Assembly: GCF_021530565.1 (NCBI RefSeq) | Contig: NZ_JAKGBI010000011.1 | Coordinates: 62,001 to 126,000, forward strand | Source of the DNA: Pseudoalteromonas sp. SMS1 | GTDB taxonomy: Bacteria > Pseudomonadota > Gammaproteobacteria > Enterobacterales > Alteromonadaceae | Length of the DNA: 64,000 nt | Direction: 5' to 3' | Shown here: piece after piece, positions 25,285 through 33,819 of the stretch | How positions within the stretch are numbered: position 1 is the first letter of the stretch | How the letters are laid out: every line of letters begins with the position of its first letter | Notes under the pieces: generated by a model | Database searches by the model: none | Seen by the model: only the letters and a program-made list of their open reading frames with translations | Told to the model about the DNA's origin: nothing | Program-made: the position numbers and the translations under genes

Positions 25285-26166
25285 ATGAAAATAAATAAAA
25301 AGTCTATCGCGTTATCCCTAGCCCTTGGTAGCGCCTTTTCGGCACATTCAGTTGAATATCTATTTAGCTACGACAACGTATTAGATGGCATAGATCAAAA
25401 AGCAAACTCGACTTATATCAATATCAGCCAACAAGGAGATATTTTACATGGCACGAGTCCAGATGGAGGCGTGTTAACAGGTACAATTGAACAAAAGAAC
25501 AATGTTTTTACTGGCTCAGGTGAAATGGAGCGCTTTTCTTTTAAATTACTCGAAAATGGTGCCATTAAGTGGTTTACCGGCCAAGTTACTAACACAGGCT
25601 GGAAAGGCGTGTGGTATGGCCCAAATGGTGAGCAAGGTGACTTTTCAATCGGCGGTAACGAGCCATCGATAACCTTACCTACCGCAGCAGATATCATTGA
25701 ATTTAAAGCAGATCCCACATTCTCTGGCGCACGCTTCGACAAACACAATCCGTGGAATGAGGACTTTTTAGTCCCTTTACACGACGTCGGCTCAATTCCA
25801 TTTGCAAGTGTTGACCAAACAAAAGGAATTTTTGTACAGTCCGATAGTGGCGGCTTACCCTTCCCAATGTCATTTGAACTTACATTCTCAAACTCTTTCA
25901 CACTGCAGACGTTTAGGCTTGGTTCTTTTAATAATGGACAAGGTACTCGACTCAAAACCTTTAATTTAGATGTATGGGAACGCGGTCAGTGGGTCACCAA
26001 AGGTTCATTTGAGTTCCCAACAATTGCTGCCAATAGAACATTTGAAATGCATGAATTCATGCTGGACCAAAAAGTAACCGCAAACAGAGTACGAATTTCT
26101 GCGACGGGTACACGCGATATGTATAACGGTGGACGAATACTCATGTGGGGGTTGTCTTTCCACTAA
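25285..26166 (+). CDS. Secreted protein, possible discoidin-like C-terminus
   Basis: A 293-residue exported protein with signal peptide MKINKKSIALSLALGSAFSA. The first half is a beta-rich domain (GTIEQKNNVFTGSGEMERFSF). The second half, from about 145, reads like a jelly-roll: ARFDKHNPWNEDFLVPL, an internal LTFSNSFTLQTFRLGSF, and the closing VTANRVRISATGTRDMYNGG, similar in style to F5/8 type C carbohydrate-binding modules. No cysteine in the mature chain. Expected outside the cell or in the periplasm, perhaps binding polysaccharide. AAAGGAG lies at proper distance before the ATG. Family not assigned with certainty. Confidence 0.65.
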   Translation: MKINKKSIALSLALGSAFSAHSVEYLFSYDNVLDGIDQKANSTYINISQQGDILHGTSPDGGVLTGTIEQKNNVFTGSGEMERFSFKLLENGAIKWFTGQVTNTGWKGVWYGPNGEQGDFSIGGNEPSITLPTAADIIEFKADPTFSGARFDKHNPWNEDFLVPLHDVGSIPFASVDQTKGIFVQSDSGGLPFPMSFELTFSNSFTLQTFRLGSFNNGQGTRLKTFNLDVWERGQWVTKGSFEFPTIAANRTFEMHEFMLDQKVTANRVRISATGTRDMYNGGRILMWGLSFH

Positions 26167-26182
26167 TCGCTTAACGTATAAT

Positions 26183-26218
26183 ATAAGGTTGGCCCGCTTT
26201 AATACGCGCCAGCCTTAT
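26183..26218 (+). terminator. Imperfect terminator hairpin
   Basis: ATAAGG-TGGC-CG and CG-GCCA-CCTTAT pair with a few mismatches around an 8-base loop, 17 bases after the stop codon of the discoidin-like gene. No strong T run. Confidence 0.45.
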
Positions 26219-26448
26219 TATGGTAGATCTAAAAACCACGAAGCGAATCAAGTTACTTTAGATTATAATTATCAAAGAAAAGGGGGTTATAAAGACTATT
26301 CAACATGCTAAACAATAGTGCGGTTACGGCTAGTCGCACACAGTAAACCAGCCTCATATATGAACCCCACTCTTTTAATGAGGATCAAGTTTAGAACAAC
26401 ACTTCGATTTTAAGTTACTCCGGCATAGCCTAAGGTTTCACCTAATAG

Positions 26449-26715
26449 TTAATGCTGCCCAACGTACTCTTCCCCTCGGTCTCTTTTAGCCCTTTCCTCA
26501 TGGACATCAATTTTTTTAATGTTAAATACATCAGGGTTATTAAAAACCACAACAAATGAAAAAAACAACATAAAGAAGAGTAAAAAAGCAAATATTATTC
26601 TTTTAACCTTGATATTTTCTCGCCTAATAACACTGCCCAAAAGCATCATAAAATTGCGTATGGTGACCAATGTTAAAATACCTAAAACAATGATAAGTAA
26701 AATATTCAATGGCAA
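26449..26715 (-). CDS. Small two-helix membrane protein, unknown
   Basis: An 88-residue protein starting at TTG 26715, with GGAG just upstream. Two hydrophobic helices (ILLIIVLGILTLV and AFLLFFMLFFSFVVVF) flank a short basic loop (IRRENIKVKR), and a hydrophilic C-tail (VHEERAKRDRGEEYVGQH) follows. The positive loop is expected on the cytoplasmic side. Similar small proteins act as channel or secretion accessories, but no family is recognised. The gene stands alone. Confidence 0.5.
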   Translation of the reverse strand: MPLNILLIIVLGILTLVTIRNFMMLLGSVIRRENIKVKRIIFAFLLFFMLFFSFVVVFNNPDVFNIKKIDVHEERAKRDRGEEYVGQH

Positions 26716-27462
26716 TTTACTCCACAGCGTTCATTAAATATAAAAAAGTATAACATAAAAGCGCAATAAATAACTTGAGACACTTCGAATTGGCACCGGC
26801 TGATAGTGTCAGTCCAACCTTGCTGCAATGGCCTTAAATAACGATGCAAACCATACGTACTGACAAAGCATACTCTGTTTTACCTGTTCACAGACAAAAT
26901 AGACTTTCTGTCAATGGCGTTTTCATAGCTACCGGCGGTTATTTCTTTAATCGTTTGATTTTCATATAGCACTGCTCGCTTTAAACCAGTCTCCTAATGC
27001 CAGTACGAGTGTGGTAATTGAGCCAATACGTGAGTACGCGCTATTGGGTAAAAAAGTTAGTGTAAAGAGAGGCCCATTGGTAGATATGTTTCGTGGTGTA
27101 CTTTTAGTGTAGCCTGTACCTTTTGCTTTCTGATTTTCCCAGTCGTCTTTACCCATAAGCCCCCCAATTCACTTAAACAGGTCGTAGGTAGCTCAGCCGA
27201 ACAGGCCTAGATGGCAAAAAGCATTGCAAAATAATTAAGTGCAGCCAATATGAATTGAGACATAAAGCACCATAACGGTGCACTGACCATTTAACGTCCC
27301 TTACGCTCGAACTTGCCCTTAGTAACATACCAGTGCTTTATGCCATCGCTGTGGCAAGCAAGGCTCTCCCAGTCAGCATGTTGAAATTGAGTGTTGATGA
27401 TTGCTTAGGTGCAGCCACCCCCTGCTTTTTAAAGCAACCACACAACATACGAAAAAGCAGGC
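26716..27462. other. Long intergenic region, one doubtful short ORF
   Basis: A minus-strand frame (26962-27156, 64 codons, MGKDDWENQKAKGTGYTKST) has a G-rich ribosome-binding-like stretch before its ATG, but unremarkable composition and no recognised family. Other short frames look random. The segment is otherwise unassigned and could hold a degraded gene. Confidence 0.3.
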
Positions 27463-27984
27463 TTATATTGCATGAAACAATTCCGTCGGCGCAACATACA
27501 TCCAAAATGATTCACCAGCAATAAAAATTAACAGCGCACACAACAGCATCGCAAAGATGCATACACCAGACAGCGTCATGATAGCTTTAGTCATCCCTGT
27601 CGTAGATACAAGTTCATGGCTATTTATGGTTAATACTATGATTGGAGAAATACCAATCAGCAGTACAATCCCCGTGAAATAATGAAATTTCTCAGGTAAA
27701 TGGAAAAAGTCTGAACATGCCACAAAGAGTGAGAGCTTTAGTAACATCACATCAAAAACTAGCTGATAGTTCGTGTCCTCTTTTTCTTTTATTAAATTGC
27801 TCTCAACGCCCTCACTAAACATAATAGCCGAGCACACAATTATATTTAGGTAGAGTAAGGCTGAAAGCGCCGTAATACTATTGGGGTCCCAAACTAAAAA
27901 TTCTAACACTAAAACAAACAGTACGATCCCTATCGCGGCGGAAATCGCTTTAAAATTATAGTAGCGACTAGATTCTTGAACCAT
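27463..27984 (-). CDS. Four-helix membrane protein, unknown
   Basis: A 173-residue protein with four hydrophobic segments (about 15-31, 42-57, 101-117 and 132-151) and short polar loops, preceded by AAAGAGG at the right distance. The loop ESNLIKEKEDTNYQ and the C-terminal tail are the only hydrophilic parts. No cysteine or metal motif marks a function. It may be a small integral membrane enzyme or accessory protein, and I do not assign it. The gene ends in a gap of about 750 bases. Confidence 0.55.
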   Translation of the reverse strand: MVQESSRYYNFKAISAAIGIVLFVLVLEFLVWDPNSITALSALLYLNIIVCSAIMFSEGVESNLIKEKEDTNYQLVFDVMLLKLSLFVACSDFFHLPEKFHYFTGIVLLIGISPIIVLTINSHELVSTTGMTKAIMTLSGVCIFAMLLCALLIFIAGESFWMYVAPTELFHAI

Positions 27985-28162
27985 TTATACCTCTTTGTTG
28001 TCGAACAGCTCATCATTAATATCAGGGCAACTGTTTTATTCAATCAAATATGGGCGCTAACCTATTTTTAGCCTAGGTGATAAAGCTCCATACACTCCTT
28101 AACCAATCCACCGTTCTGTGGCGTTGGACCGACCCAAGCGCCGGGTATCCCCCTAAACGGTA

Positions 28163-28665
28163 TCAGTCTAACATACGTTGTGAAATCGGGGATTTTTTAA
28201 GCCCTCCCAAAATCGCTGCATCCACAACGAAAATGAAGTGAGCGTGTATAACATACGACAAACATCGTTCGAACAACCATTGGACGTGTGTCACCGGTAT
28301 ATCAGCCTGAGATGCAATCTTTGCATATGTCGTGCTATCTGAATAAATCTCCAACGTTTTGTCGACAAGACCTCCAAACTCGCTCGTGAATGTGTCAACT
28401 AACAATTCATACTGCGCTTGTAACTTCAATGAATCGTCGAAATTGTAAGCTCCTTTATATAAAAGTCGCCCAGATTCATCTTCAAGTATGTCTGGAAAGT
28501 GCTGGAACGGGTAGCTTTGAGGGCTATCATAGTAATTCCCCGTTGTTTCAATTCGCATGTCCAAGTCACGTGCGTTGTTGTATTCACGAAACCCGTGCAA
28601 ATCATCGGGAAATTCATTCTCTGTATTTCGTTGAAAGCTGCTGATTCAGTATCTTTGATTTTCAC
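28163..28665 (-). pseudogene. Unknown protein gene, probable one-base frameshift
   Basis: A 145-residue minus-strand frame starts at a TTG (28600), but the same frame is open upstream to about 28640 and reads like protein (QRNTENEFPDDLHG). A second frame starting at GTG 28665 (MKIKDTESAAF) leads directly into it if one base is added to the AAA run at 28634-28636, giving MKIKDTESAAF-QRNTENEF. The joined product would have about 166 residues, with acidic N-terminus, no membrane segment and a closing QWLFERCLSYVIHAHFIF. I recognise no family. The start signals are weak, so coding status is moderately supported only. Confidence 0.5.
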
Positions 28666-28760
28666 TTTTCATATTTCAAACAGCGGCCGTAACAACCTGT
28701 AATTGTTATTTCCTGCACAAAGCACTACAGTTAAACAACTAGGGCATAAGGAGTCGCACC

Positions 28761-29027
28761 ATGGCATTTCCAACCGCAGTAAACAGTCAAATTACAGATT
28801 CAGTTTCACAAGTTAACACTAAAGTACTGGGCGATGCCCCAGCAGTTGCCACGGGCAACTTTATGATTGCAACAAGCCAAGCGCTCGCAAATGCGGCGCA
28901 TAATGCAACCTCGGGGCAACAAAATAATAGCATCACAGCCCAAGCGGCATTAACTCAGGGGGTCAATACTTTATATTGTGTTGATACCAAAATGACCGCA
29001 ACGGGAATGACTAAAATATACAAATAA
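28761..29027 (+). CDS. RebB-family R-body protein
   Basis: An 88-residue small protein (MAFPTAVNSQITDSVSQVNT, then KVLGDAPAVA, and QALANAAHNATSGQQ), which is the hallmark of the RebB family of Caedibacter refractile bodies, extensible protein ribbons. Gene size and the Gly-Asp-Ala-Pro turn followed by a helix with Gln-Ala fit. Ribosome binding site AAGGAG at correct spacing. It stands alone: no second reb gene, sigma factor or partner of known R-body clusters is seen, but three DUF2589 genes and a zinc-ribbon gene lie downstream on the same strand. A function in polymer assembly, toxin delivery or sporulation-like storage cannot be decided. Confidence 0.85.
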   Translation: MAFPTAVNSQITDSVSQVNTKVLGDAPAVATGNFMIATSQALANAAHNATSGQQNNSITAQAALTQGVNTLYCVDTKMTATGMTKIYK

Positions 29028-29490
29028 AATTGGCGGCACATGATTGTACCACCAAAAAGGTAATGCGAATAAGTCAAATGCCGACGACAGCATGAGGCCA
29101 TTAATGGTTAGCAGAATCAGGGTACCTAACAGTGAGTACACCAACGATCAACTTTCTACTTGTCTAACCATTATGTTTGCAAGCACTTAACCAGATATTT
29201 CTCATCACCCAAGATAAAAAATACACCCGCACTAAACACCCACCTTCTATGCGCTTTACTTAACATACAAGCACAAACGAACCCGTGTGTTTTAAACTTC
29301 GCGCTCGTGTTAAACGTTTTTTACCCCATATATTTCCCCGTATTTTTCCAGATTTTCACCAATTCCAAGCACACCATGGCTTTTATCATGGCTGACTAAA
29401 CGTGCGACGCAAACATGACCCCTTCGCGCAGCTTTTGAAAGGTCACTTAGCAAGCACTGTTTTAAAATCTCGAAGACTAGGAGAAACAAT
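29028..29490. other. Gap between rebB and the DUF2589 operon
   Basis: No supported gene. A mismatched stem (about 29030-29056) follows the rebB stop and may be a terminator without a T run. The remaining 430 bases are of normal composition and precede the ribosome binding site AGGAG of the first DUF2589 gene; a promoter is likely here. Confidence 0.4.
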
Positions 29491-30141
29491 ATGGCAGGAC
29501 TCGTATCGATGGCCCAGCAATTTAGCGGCCTACCGATGAAATCTCTCATTGGTGGGCCCCTGAAGGCTGCGACAGATGCAAATGGAATGATGGCACGTAC
29601 ACAAACTCAGTTTATGCTGAGTACGTGCTTTGAAAATGGCGGCGGTGGCGGTGGCGGCGGCACCCCGCCCCAATCAAGCGGCGGAAAGCTCACCCCCATC
29701 ATGGTGGAATTCGAACTTAGCCGCCCAGTGATAAAGGCTGATGGTACTAACGGAGATGATGCTAAAATCACATTAAAACTCCCCTTACTCACGTTAATTC
29801 CGCTCAATTCATTGGCCGTGGATGATGTGAAAATTCACTTTGAAATGGAAGTATCCAGCTCAACGTCAACGGACAATGAAAAAAGTAGCGAGCAAGAAAC
29901 AGCAGCCAAAGCAGACATCACGGCAAAGTACAACGCAGGCCTTTTTTCTGTTGAAGTGCATGGCTCGGTTTCTCACAGTAGCAAGTCAACGTCAAAGCAA
30001 AAAGAGCACTACGAAGCATCGAACAAAGCCAAATATGAGGTCGACGTTCATGCCGGGCAGCTGCCACTTCCAACTGGGGTGACAACAATTATTAACGCCT
30101 TTACCAAGAACATAGACCCTATTATTGAAAAAGAAGCGTAG
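29491..30141 (+). CDS. DUF2589 protein, paralogue 1 (poly-Gly linker)
   Basis: A 216-residue protein of the DUF2589 family. N-terminal helix region QFSGLPMKSLIGGPLKAATD, then a flexible Gly-8 linker at about 50-57 encoded by GGC/GGT repeats, then two beta-rich segments with ITLKLPLLTLIPLNSLAVDD and AGQLPLPTGVTTIINAF. No signal peptide or transmembrane helix. Its opening shares almost every residue with the third gene of the run (30732), so the two are paralogues. The family is poorly understood; location next to rebB suggests a link to the R-body, which is inference. Preceded by AGGAGAAACAAT, a good ribosome binding site. Confidence 0.72.
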   Translation: MAGLVSMAQQFSGLPMKSLIGGPLKAATDANGMMARTQTQFMLSTCFENGGGGGGGGTPPQSSGGKLTPIMVEFELSRPVIKADGTNGDDAKITLKLPLLTLIPLNSLAVDDVKIHFEMEVSSSTSTDNEKSSEQETAAKADITAKYNAGLFSVEVHGSVSHSSKSTSKQKEHYEASNKAKYEVDVHAGQLPLPTGVTTIINAFTKNIDPIIEKEA

Positions 30142-30163
30142 CGTCTGAGTTCATAGCTTAAAT

Positions 30164-30184
30164 GAGGAAGTTCATCACTTCCTC
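30164..30184 (+). other. Intercistronic hairpin in DUF2589 operon
   Basis: GAGGAAGT and ACTTCCTC form an 8-bp stem with a 5-base loop between the first and second DUF2589 genes. No T run follows. Such a stem can protect or attenuate the downstream part of the message. Confidence 0.45.
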
Positions 30185-30213
30185 TCATTCATAATGATAA
30201 TAAGAGAAATACC

Positions 30214-30708
30214 ATGATCGAGTTTCAATCACTAATGAAAGCCATACACAAAGGTGTGAAAGACGCCGCGAAATCGGTGGAAGGGGAAACCATAGACTTT
30301 GTTAAACGCTTCTTTGATGAACATGAAAATGACGAAGGACTACCTTCAAGCTACGCCCCCAAAACATGCACCATGCAATTTCCAAGTCGAACAGAAGATG
30401 GCATTGATACCATTGAAGCACAGGTGCCACTGTTAGCACTCGTCCCTATTTCATCTCCACGCATTACGGAAGTAAAGTTTAAAACCGACCTAGAAATTAG
30501 TACTAATGAACACGACAAGCTGATGGTCACATTTGCAAAGAATACCAACAAGTCTGGCCTTAGAGACAAAATTATGGGGCCTAGTCATGGGGAGAATACC
30601 GCCAATGCCCATTTAGAAATTGTCATGACTGGTAATGAGCCCCCTGAAGGCCTAAAAAAACTCATCGAGGGTTACGAGCGTGCACTTAGAGCGCAAATCC
30701 CTGGGTAA
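30214..30708 (+). CDS. DUF2589-like protein, paralogue 2
   Basis: A 164-residue protein with an amphipathic N-terminal helix (MIEFQSLMKAIHKGVKDAAK) and a beta region similar in pattern to the other two (EAQVPLLALVPISSPRITEV aligns with KLPLLTLIPLNSLAVDD). It lacks the N-terminal GLPM box and the poly-Gly linker, so it is the most diverged of the three. The gene lies 72 bases after paralogue 1 and 23 bases before paralogue 3, so co-transcription is likely. No membrane segment. Function unknown; it may form mixed assemblies with its neighbours. Confidence 0.65.
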   Translation: MIEFQSLMKAIHKGVKDAAKSVEGETIDFVKRFFDEHENDEGLPSSYAPKTCTMQFPSRTEDGIDTIEAQVPLLALVPISSPRITEVKFKTDLEISTNEHDKLMVTFAKNTNKSGLRDKIMGPSHGENTANAHLEIVMTGNEPPEGLKKLIEGYERALRAQIPG

Positions 30709-30731
30709 CTAATCGTAAGGAAGGACTCAGC

Positions 30732-31442
30732 ATGAACAGCAATATTGCTTCTCAATTTTCTGGACTACCGATGAAGGCACTCATTGGCGCCCCTCTCAAA
30801 GCGGCAACTGATGCCAATGCAATGATAGCAAATGCACAAACCCAGTTTCTCCTAACAACCTGCTTCGAGAAAAGCACAGATGATGAGAATCAACTAGTAC
30901 CTACTATGGTTAACTTTACATTGTCTCGATCTGTAATTGATAAAGACGGGGCGATCAGTAGTACGCCTTTAAAAATGAACATTTCTATCCCGCTAATGAC
31001 CTTGATACCGATAAACTCGCTCGCCATCGAAAAGCTCAAAGTCTCATTTAATATGGAGGTGAAAAGCTCTCGTGAAATCAAGAAAAAAGACACATTCGAT
31101 CAGCAAAGCAGCAGCGTCAGCAAAGCCAGTCATGGTCCCGAGCGATCAAGTGGACGTAGAACACGAGTGCAAGGCCGAGTGCAACGGCGCAGGCAACGCA
31201 GTGCGCACGAGCAATTAAGCGCCAATGAACAACTCAGTAAACCTGAACAGGCGCATGATTTTGAAACTGAGTTGCACGGCTCTTTGGCCAAATCCTCCCT
31301 AGGAGAACAACAACAATCAAATGCTGCCCATGCCAGCTACGAAGTCACCCTGGAGGCGGGTCAACTCCCTCTTCCTAACGGGATAACCACGATATTAGAC
31401 ATTTTCTCAAAAAATATGATGCCACTACCTAGCAAAAAATAA
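30732..31442 (+). CDS. DUF2589 protein, paralogue 3 with Arg-rich patch
   Basis: A 236-residue protein, paralogue of 29491: QFSGLPMKALIGAPLKAATD at the start and ISIPLMTLIPINSLAIEKLK and AGQLPLPNGITTILDIF in the beta part. Between about residues 125 and 175 it has a low-complexity stretch with many Arg (GRRTRVQGRVQRRRQRSAHE), absent in the other paralogues. Another frame over the same bases (31108-31215) is open and of more ordinary composition, so the stretch may be translated out of frame between two indels, or it may be a genuine basic arm. Good ribosome binding site (AAGGAAGG). It is the penultimate gene of the run. Confidence 0.68.
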   Translation: MNSNIASQFSGLPMKALIGAPLKAATDANAMIANAQTQFLLTTCFEKSTDDENQLVPTMVNFTLSRSVIDKDGAISSTPLKMNISIPLMTLIPINSLAIEKLKVSFNMEVKSSREIKKKDTFDQQSSSVSKASHGPERSSGRRTRVQGRVQRRRQRSAHEQLSANEQLSKPEQAHDFETELHGSLAKSSLGEQQQSNAAHASYEVTLEAGQLPLPNGITTILDIFSKNMMPLPSKK

Positions 31443-31452
31443 GGAAAAGCCC

Positions 31453-31674
31453 ATGAGTATCAAATCAAAGCTCGATTGCCCAGAGTGCAATATGCCCATT
31501 TATTTTGAATCAAATCTGCTTTTATCTGGGCAGTCATTTTCATGCTCTAACCCCCATTGCGATGTGTCTATCGCACTTACTGCGACCGACAAAGATGTCG
31601 TCTCGGATGCATTCACTAAATTTGAACAGATCCGCCACACCGCCACATCACAGGCAGGTCATCATGACACCTAA
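31453..31674 (+). CDS. Small zinc-ribbon protein
   Basis: A 73-residue protein with two CxxC-type pairs, CPEC (9-12) and CSNPHC (31-36), spaced as in a zinc ribbon. It starts 10 bases after the third DUF2589 gene with AAGGAAAA before the ATG, so it is the last cistron of the operon. Small zinc-ribbon proteins of this type occur next to phage and polymer-type loci, but I do not know their function. The first half is a short ribbon and the rest is polar, ending HHDT. Confidence 0.62.
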   Translation: MSIKSKLDCPECNMPIYFESNLLLSGQSFSCSNPHCDVSIALTATDKDVVSDAFTKFEQIRHTATSQAGHHDT

Positions 31675-31724
31675 ACCAATCACGCAACTTGAAATGAAGT
31701 GCTGTTAAACCTAGTTAAACATCA

Positions 31725-33632
31725 CTACATCAATTGCTTATCAAAAAACGCTAACATGGACTCAAGCGTCTTAATTCGATGAGGTTGGTAACTCAAATGG
31801 TGATCACCCTCGTCTAATTCTATATATTTAAAATCTTTTCCAGCCGATTCGAGCGCCTTCGCCATATTGCGGCTATGCCTGACAGGCACGACAGAGTCTT
31901 CACTCCCATGAATTAACAACACCGGTTTTTTTATGACTTTGGCAAAATTAACTGGAGAAACAGTGTCAAGTTGTGCTCTGTCACCTCCAAGTTGTTTGCG
32001 TACGATATCCTTATTAGTAAAACGCGCAGCCTCCCAGTAAATTAATCCCAAATCACTCACACCAGCAAAGCTCGCTGCACATCTATATGTATCGGGATGT
32101 TTCACTAAGGCCATGAGTGCTGCATAACCGCCATAACTTCCTCCAGCAATGCACATTTTGTCCTGTTTGCTGTAATTATTCGCCACCAACCAATTTGCTG
32201 CATCTTCTAAATCGTTTTGCATTGCTTTACCCCATCCACCGATAGCGGCCTTAGCAAATTCAAACCCATAGCCATATGAGCCTCGATAGTTTGGTTGAAA
32301 GACAATGTAGCCATTGTGTGCAAAAAACTCAGACCAATAATCGAAGGTTTCGTCGTCTCGGCTGTAAGGTCCTCCATGAGGTAAAATGATTGCTGGGTAT
32401 TGTACGTTTGCTTGGTACCCTCTTGGCAAGGTTATATAGGCTTCGATTTCGATATCATCTCTTGCTTTATATACGATTAACTCTTTGCCGAGGTAAGTTT
32501 CACCATGGATATATGGATATTGTTGATCTAGGTACTTAATTGTATTTTTTTCGCGATTTCCTAATAAATAGCTGCCAGCATCTGTTTCGGATTCACTATA
32601 AACAACATAACTATTTCCTCGGCTATCGATATCCTGAATGGAGTTGTTCGCATCTGGCAATGCGTGATCTATTGAAGTTTGCAGTGCTTTTAAATCTTCA
32701 TCCCAATATTCCGAGCCAGATACCGCCGCTACAGCACCTGAAAAAGGTGAGTAATACAATCGACTGCCAACATCATAGTCGGGGTTATGAGAGACAAGCG
32801 TTCGTGGCAAGGCAGGATCTGAGGCATCTACTTTAAAAATAGATGCCTTATCATTGTGGATTGCTTTGATATAAAAAATATTGGGGTCTTTATCAAATCC
32901 TAAAACCGTAACTTGGTCATTAGAAAATGCTTCATAGTCGAAAATAGTCCGCCATTTTTCCGTTTTAAGATCACGTAACTGATAGTAAATATGTGTACCA
33001 TCAACATGGTATGACACCCTCACATTGCCTTGTCTATCCGCAACCCAATCTTCTACATGCGACTTATAGCTCATAACACGTTTTAATTTTGATGTTCTTA
33101 CGTTTAATTTATAAACATCTGGTAAGTTTGCCTTTCTGAGGTCAATAGATAGCAATACATGTTCAGGATCATTTGGAAGCATACTGATCACATTGTCTTT
33201 AATTTGAGCATTATGCTGATTTCTGCCTGGGCGAATCACAATCTTTGTCGATTTACGCTTACTATTTAGGTCATAACTAAGCAACTCAGTGCGCGTGTAT
33301 CGGATGTGTCCTCTCGATTCGGTATATGAAACGCCCAGTACTAACAAGCTATCATTTACCCAGTCAAACCAATTAAGCTTAATATTTAGATTATCTGTTT
33401 TTGTGACAGGATAGACCTTTCCTGTATTTAGATCTTTAACAACTAAATACAAGTCACCTTTGCCATTGGCAACATAAGCATATTTAGAACCTTGAGGAGA
33501 GAGTTTATATTGGCTTACCATGGGTAAACTTGCAAACGCTTCGATCGGTAACGCAGCAGTCTCTTTAGCAGAAGAAGAAATATGTAACGTTGCTGCCCCC
33601 AATGCAAAAATAAACCATAACAAACGCGCCAT
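31725..33632 (-). CDS. Secreted S9 family peptidase (prolyl oligopeptidase type), 1
   Basis: A 635-residue exported serine peptidase. The chosen start gives a signal peptide (MARLLWFIFALGAATLHISSSAK) and has AAAGGA at the correct distance; an earlier in-frame start would mask it. A seven-bladed propeller N-terminus is followed by an alpha/beta hydrolase catalytic domain with GGSYGGYAALM (Ser about 499), GSEDSVVP (Asp about 579) and EGDHHLS (His about 611). It resembles dipeptidyl aminopeptidase/acylaminoacyl peptidase of the S9 family. It likely degrades oligopeptides outside the cytoplasm. The upstream gene is convergent with a 3' hairpin. Confidence 0.9.
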   Translation of the reverse strand: MARLLWFIFALGAATLHISSSAKETAALPIEAFASLPMVSQYKLSPQGSKYAYVANGKGDLYLVVKDLNTGKVYPVTKTDNLNIKLNWFDWVNDSLLVLGVSYTESRGHIRYTRTELLSYDLNSKRKSTKIVIRPGRNQHNAQIKDNVISMLPNDPEHVLLSIDLRKANLPDVYKLNVRTSKLKRVMSYKSHVEDWVADRQGNVRVSYHVDGTHIYYQLRDLKTEKWRTIFDYEAFSNDQVTVLGFDKDPNIFYIKAIHNDKASIFKVDASDPALPRTLVSHNPDYDVGSRLYYSPFSGAVAAVSGSEYWDEDLKALQTSIDHALPDANNSIQDIDSRGNSYVVYSESETDAGSYLLGNREKNTIKYLDQQYPYIHGETYLGKELIVYKARDDIEIEAYITLPRGYQANVQYPAIILPHGGPYSRDDETFDYWSEFFAHNGYIVFQPNYRGSYGYGFEFAKAAIGGWGKAMQNDLEDAANWLVANNYSKQDKMCIAGGSYGGYAALMALVKHPDTYRCAASFAGVSDLGLIYWEAARFTNKDIVRKQLGGDRAQLDTVSPVNFAKVIKKPVLLIHGSEDSVVPVRHSRNMAKALESAGKDFKYIELDEGDHHLSYQPHRIKTLESMLAFFDKQLM

Positions 33633-33776
33633 AGTGATCCTTTCGTTTTTTAAAACTATTTTCCCTAAATTACTCGAAACAGCGTCGCGCTTCAATGTTA
33701 ATTGGTCTGATAAATTACCCAGTGCACTCTTTCACAAGGGTTTGCTGCCTATCAATTCTCAATTTGCTCTAGATAG

Positions 33777-33806
33777 AAAAGTCACGCACACCGTGAGTGA
33801 CTTTTT
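33777..33806 (-). terminator. Terminator of the lectin-like gene
   Basis: On the minus strand AAAAGTCAC and GTGACTTTT form a 9-bp stem with an 11-base loop and a T run. It lies 13 bases after the lectin-like stop codon and before the opposite-strand S9 gene, so it may also mark the boundary. Confidence 0.7.
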
Positions 33807-33819
33807 GTATTCAAAGGGC

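Noticed and set aside
25413..25955. Minus-strand frame of 180 codons
   Set aside because: Antisense to the secreted discoidin-like gene, which has signal peptide and ribosome binding site.
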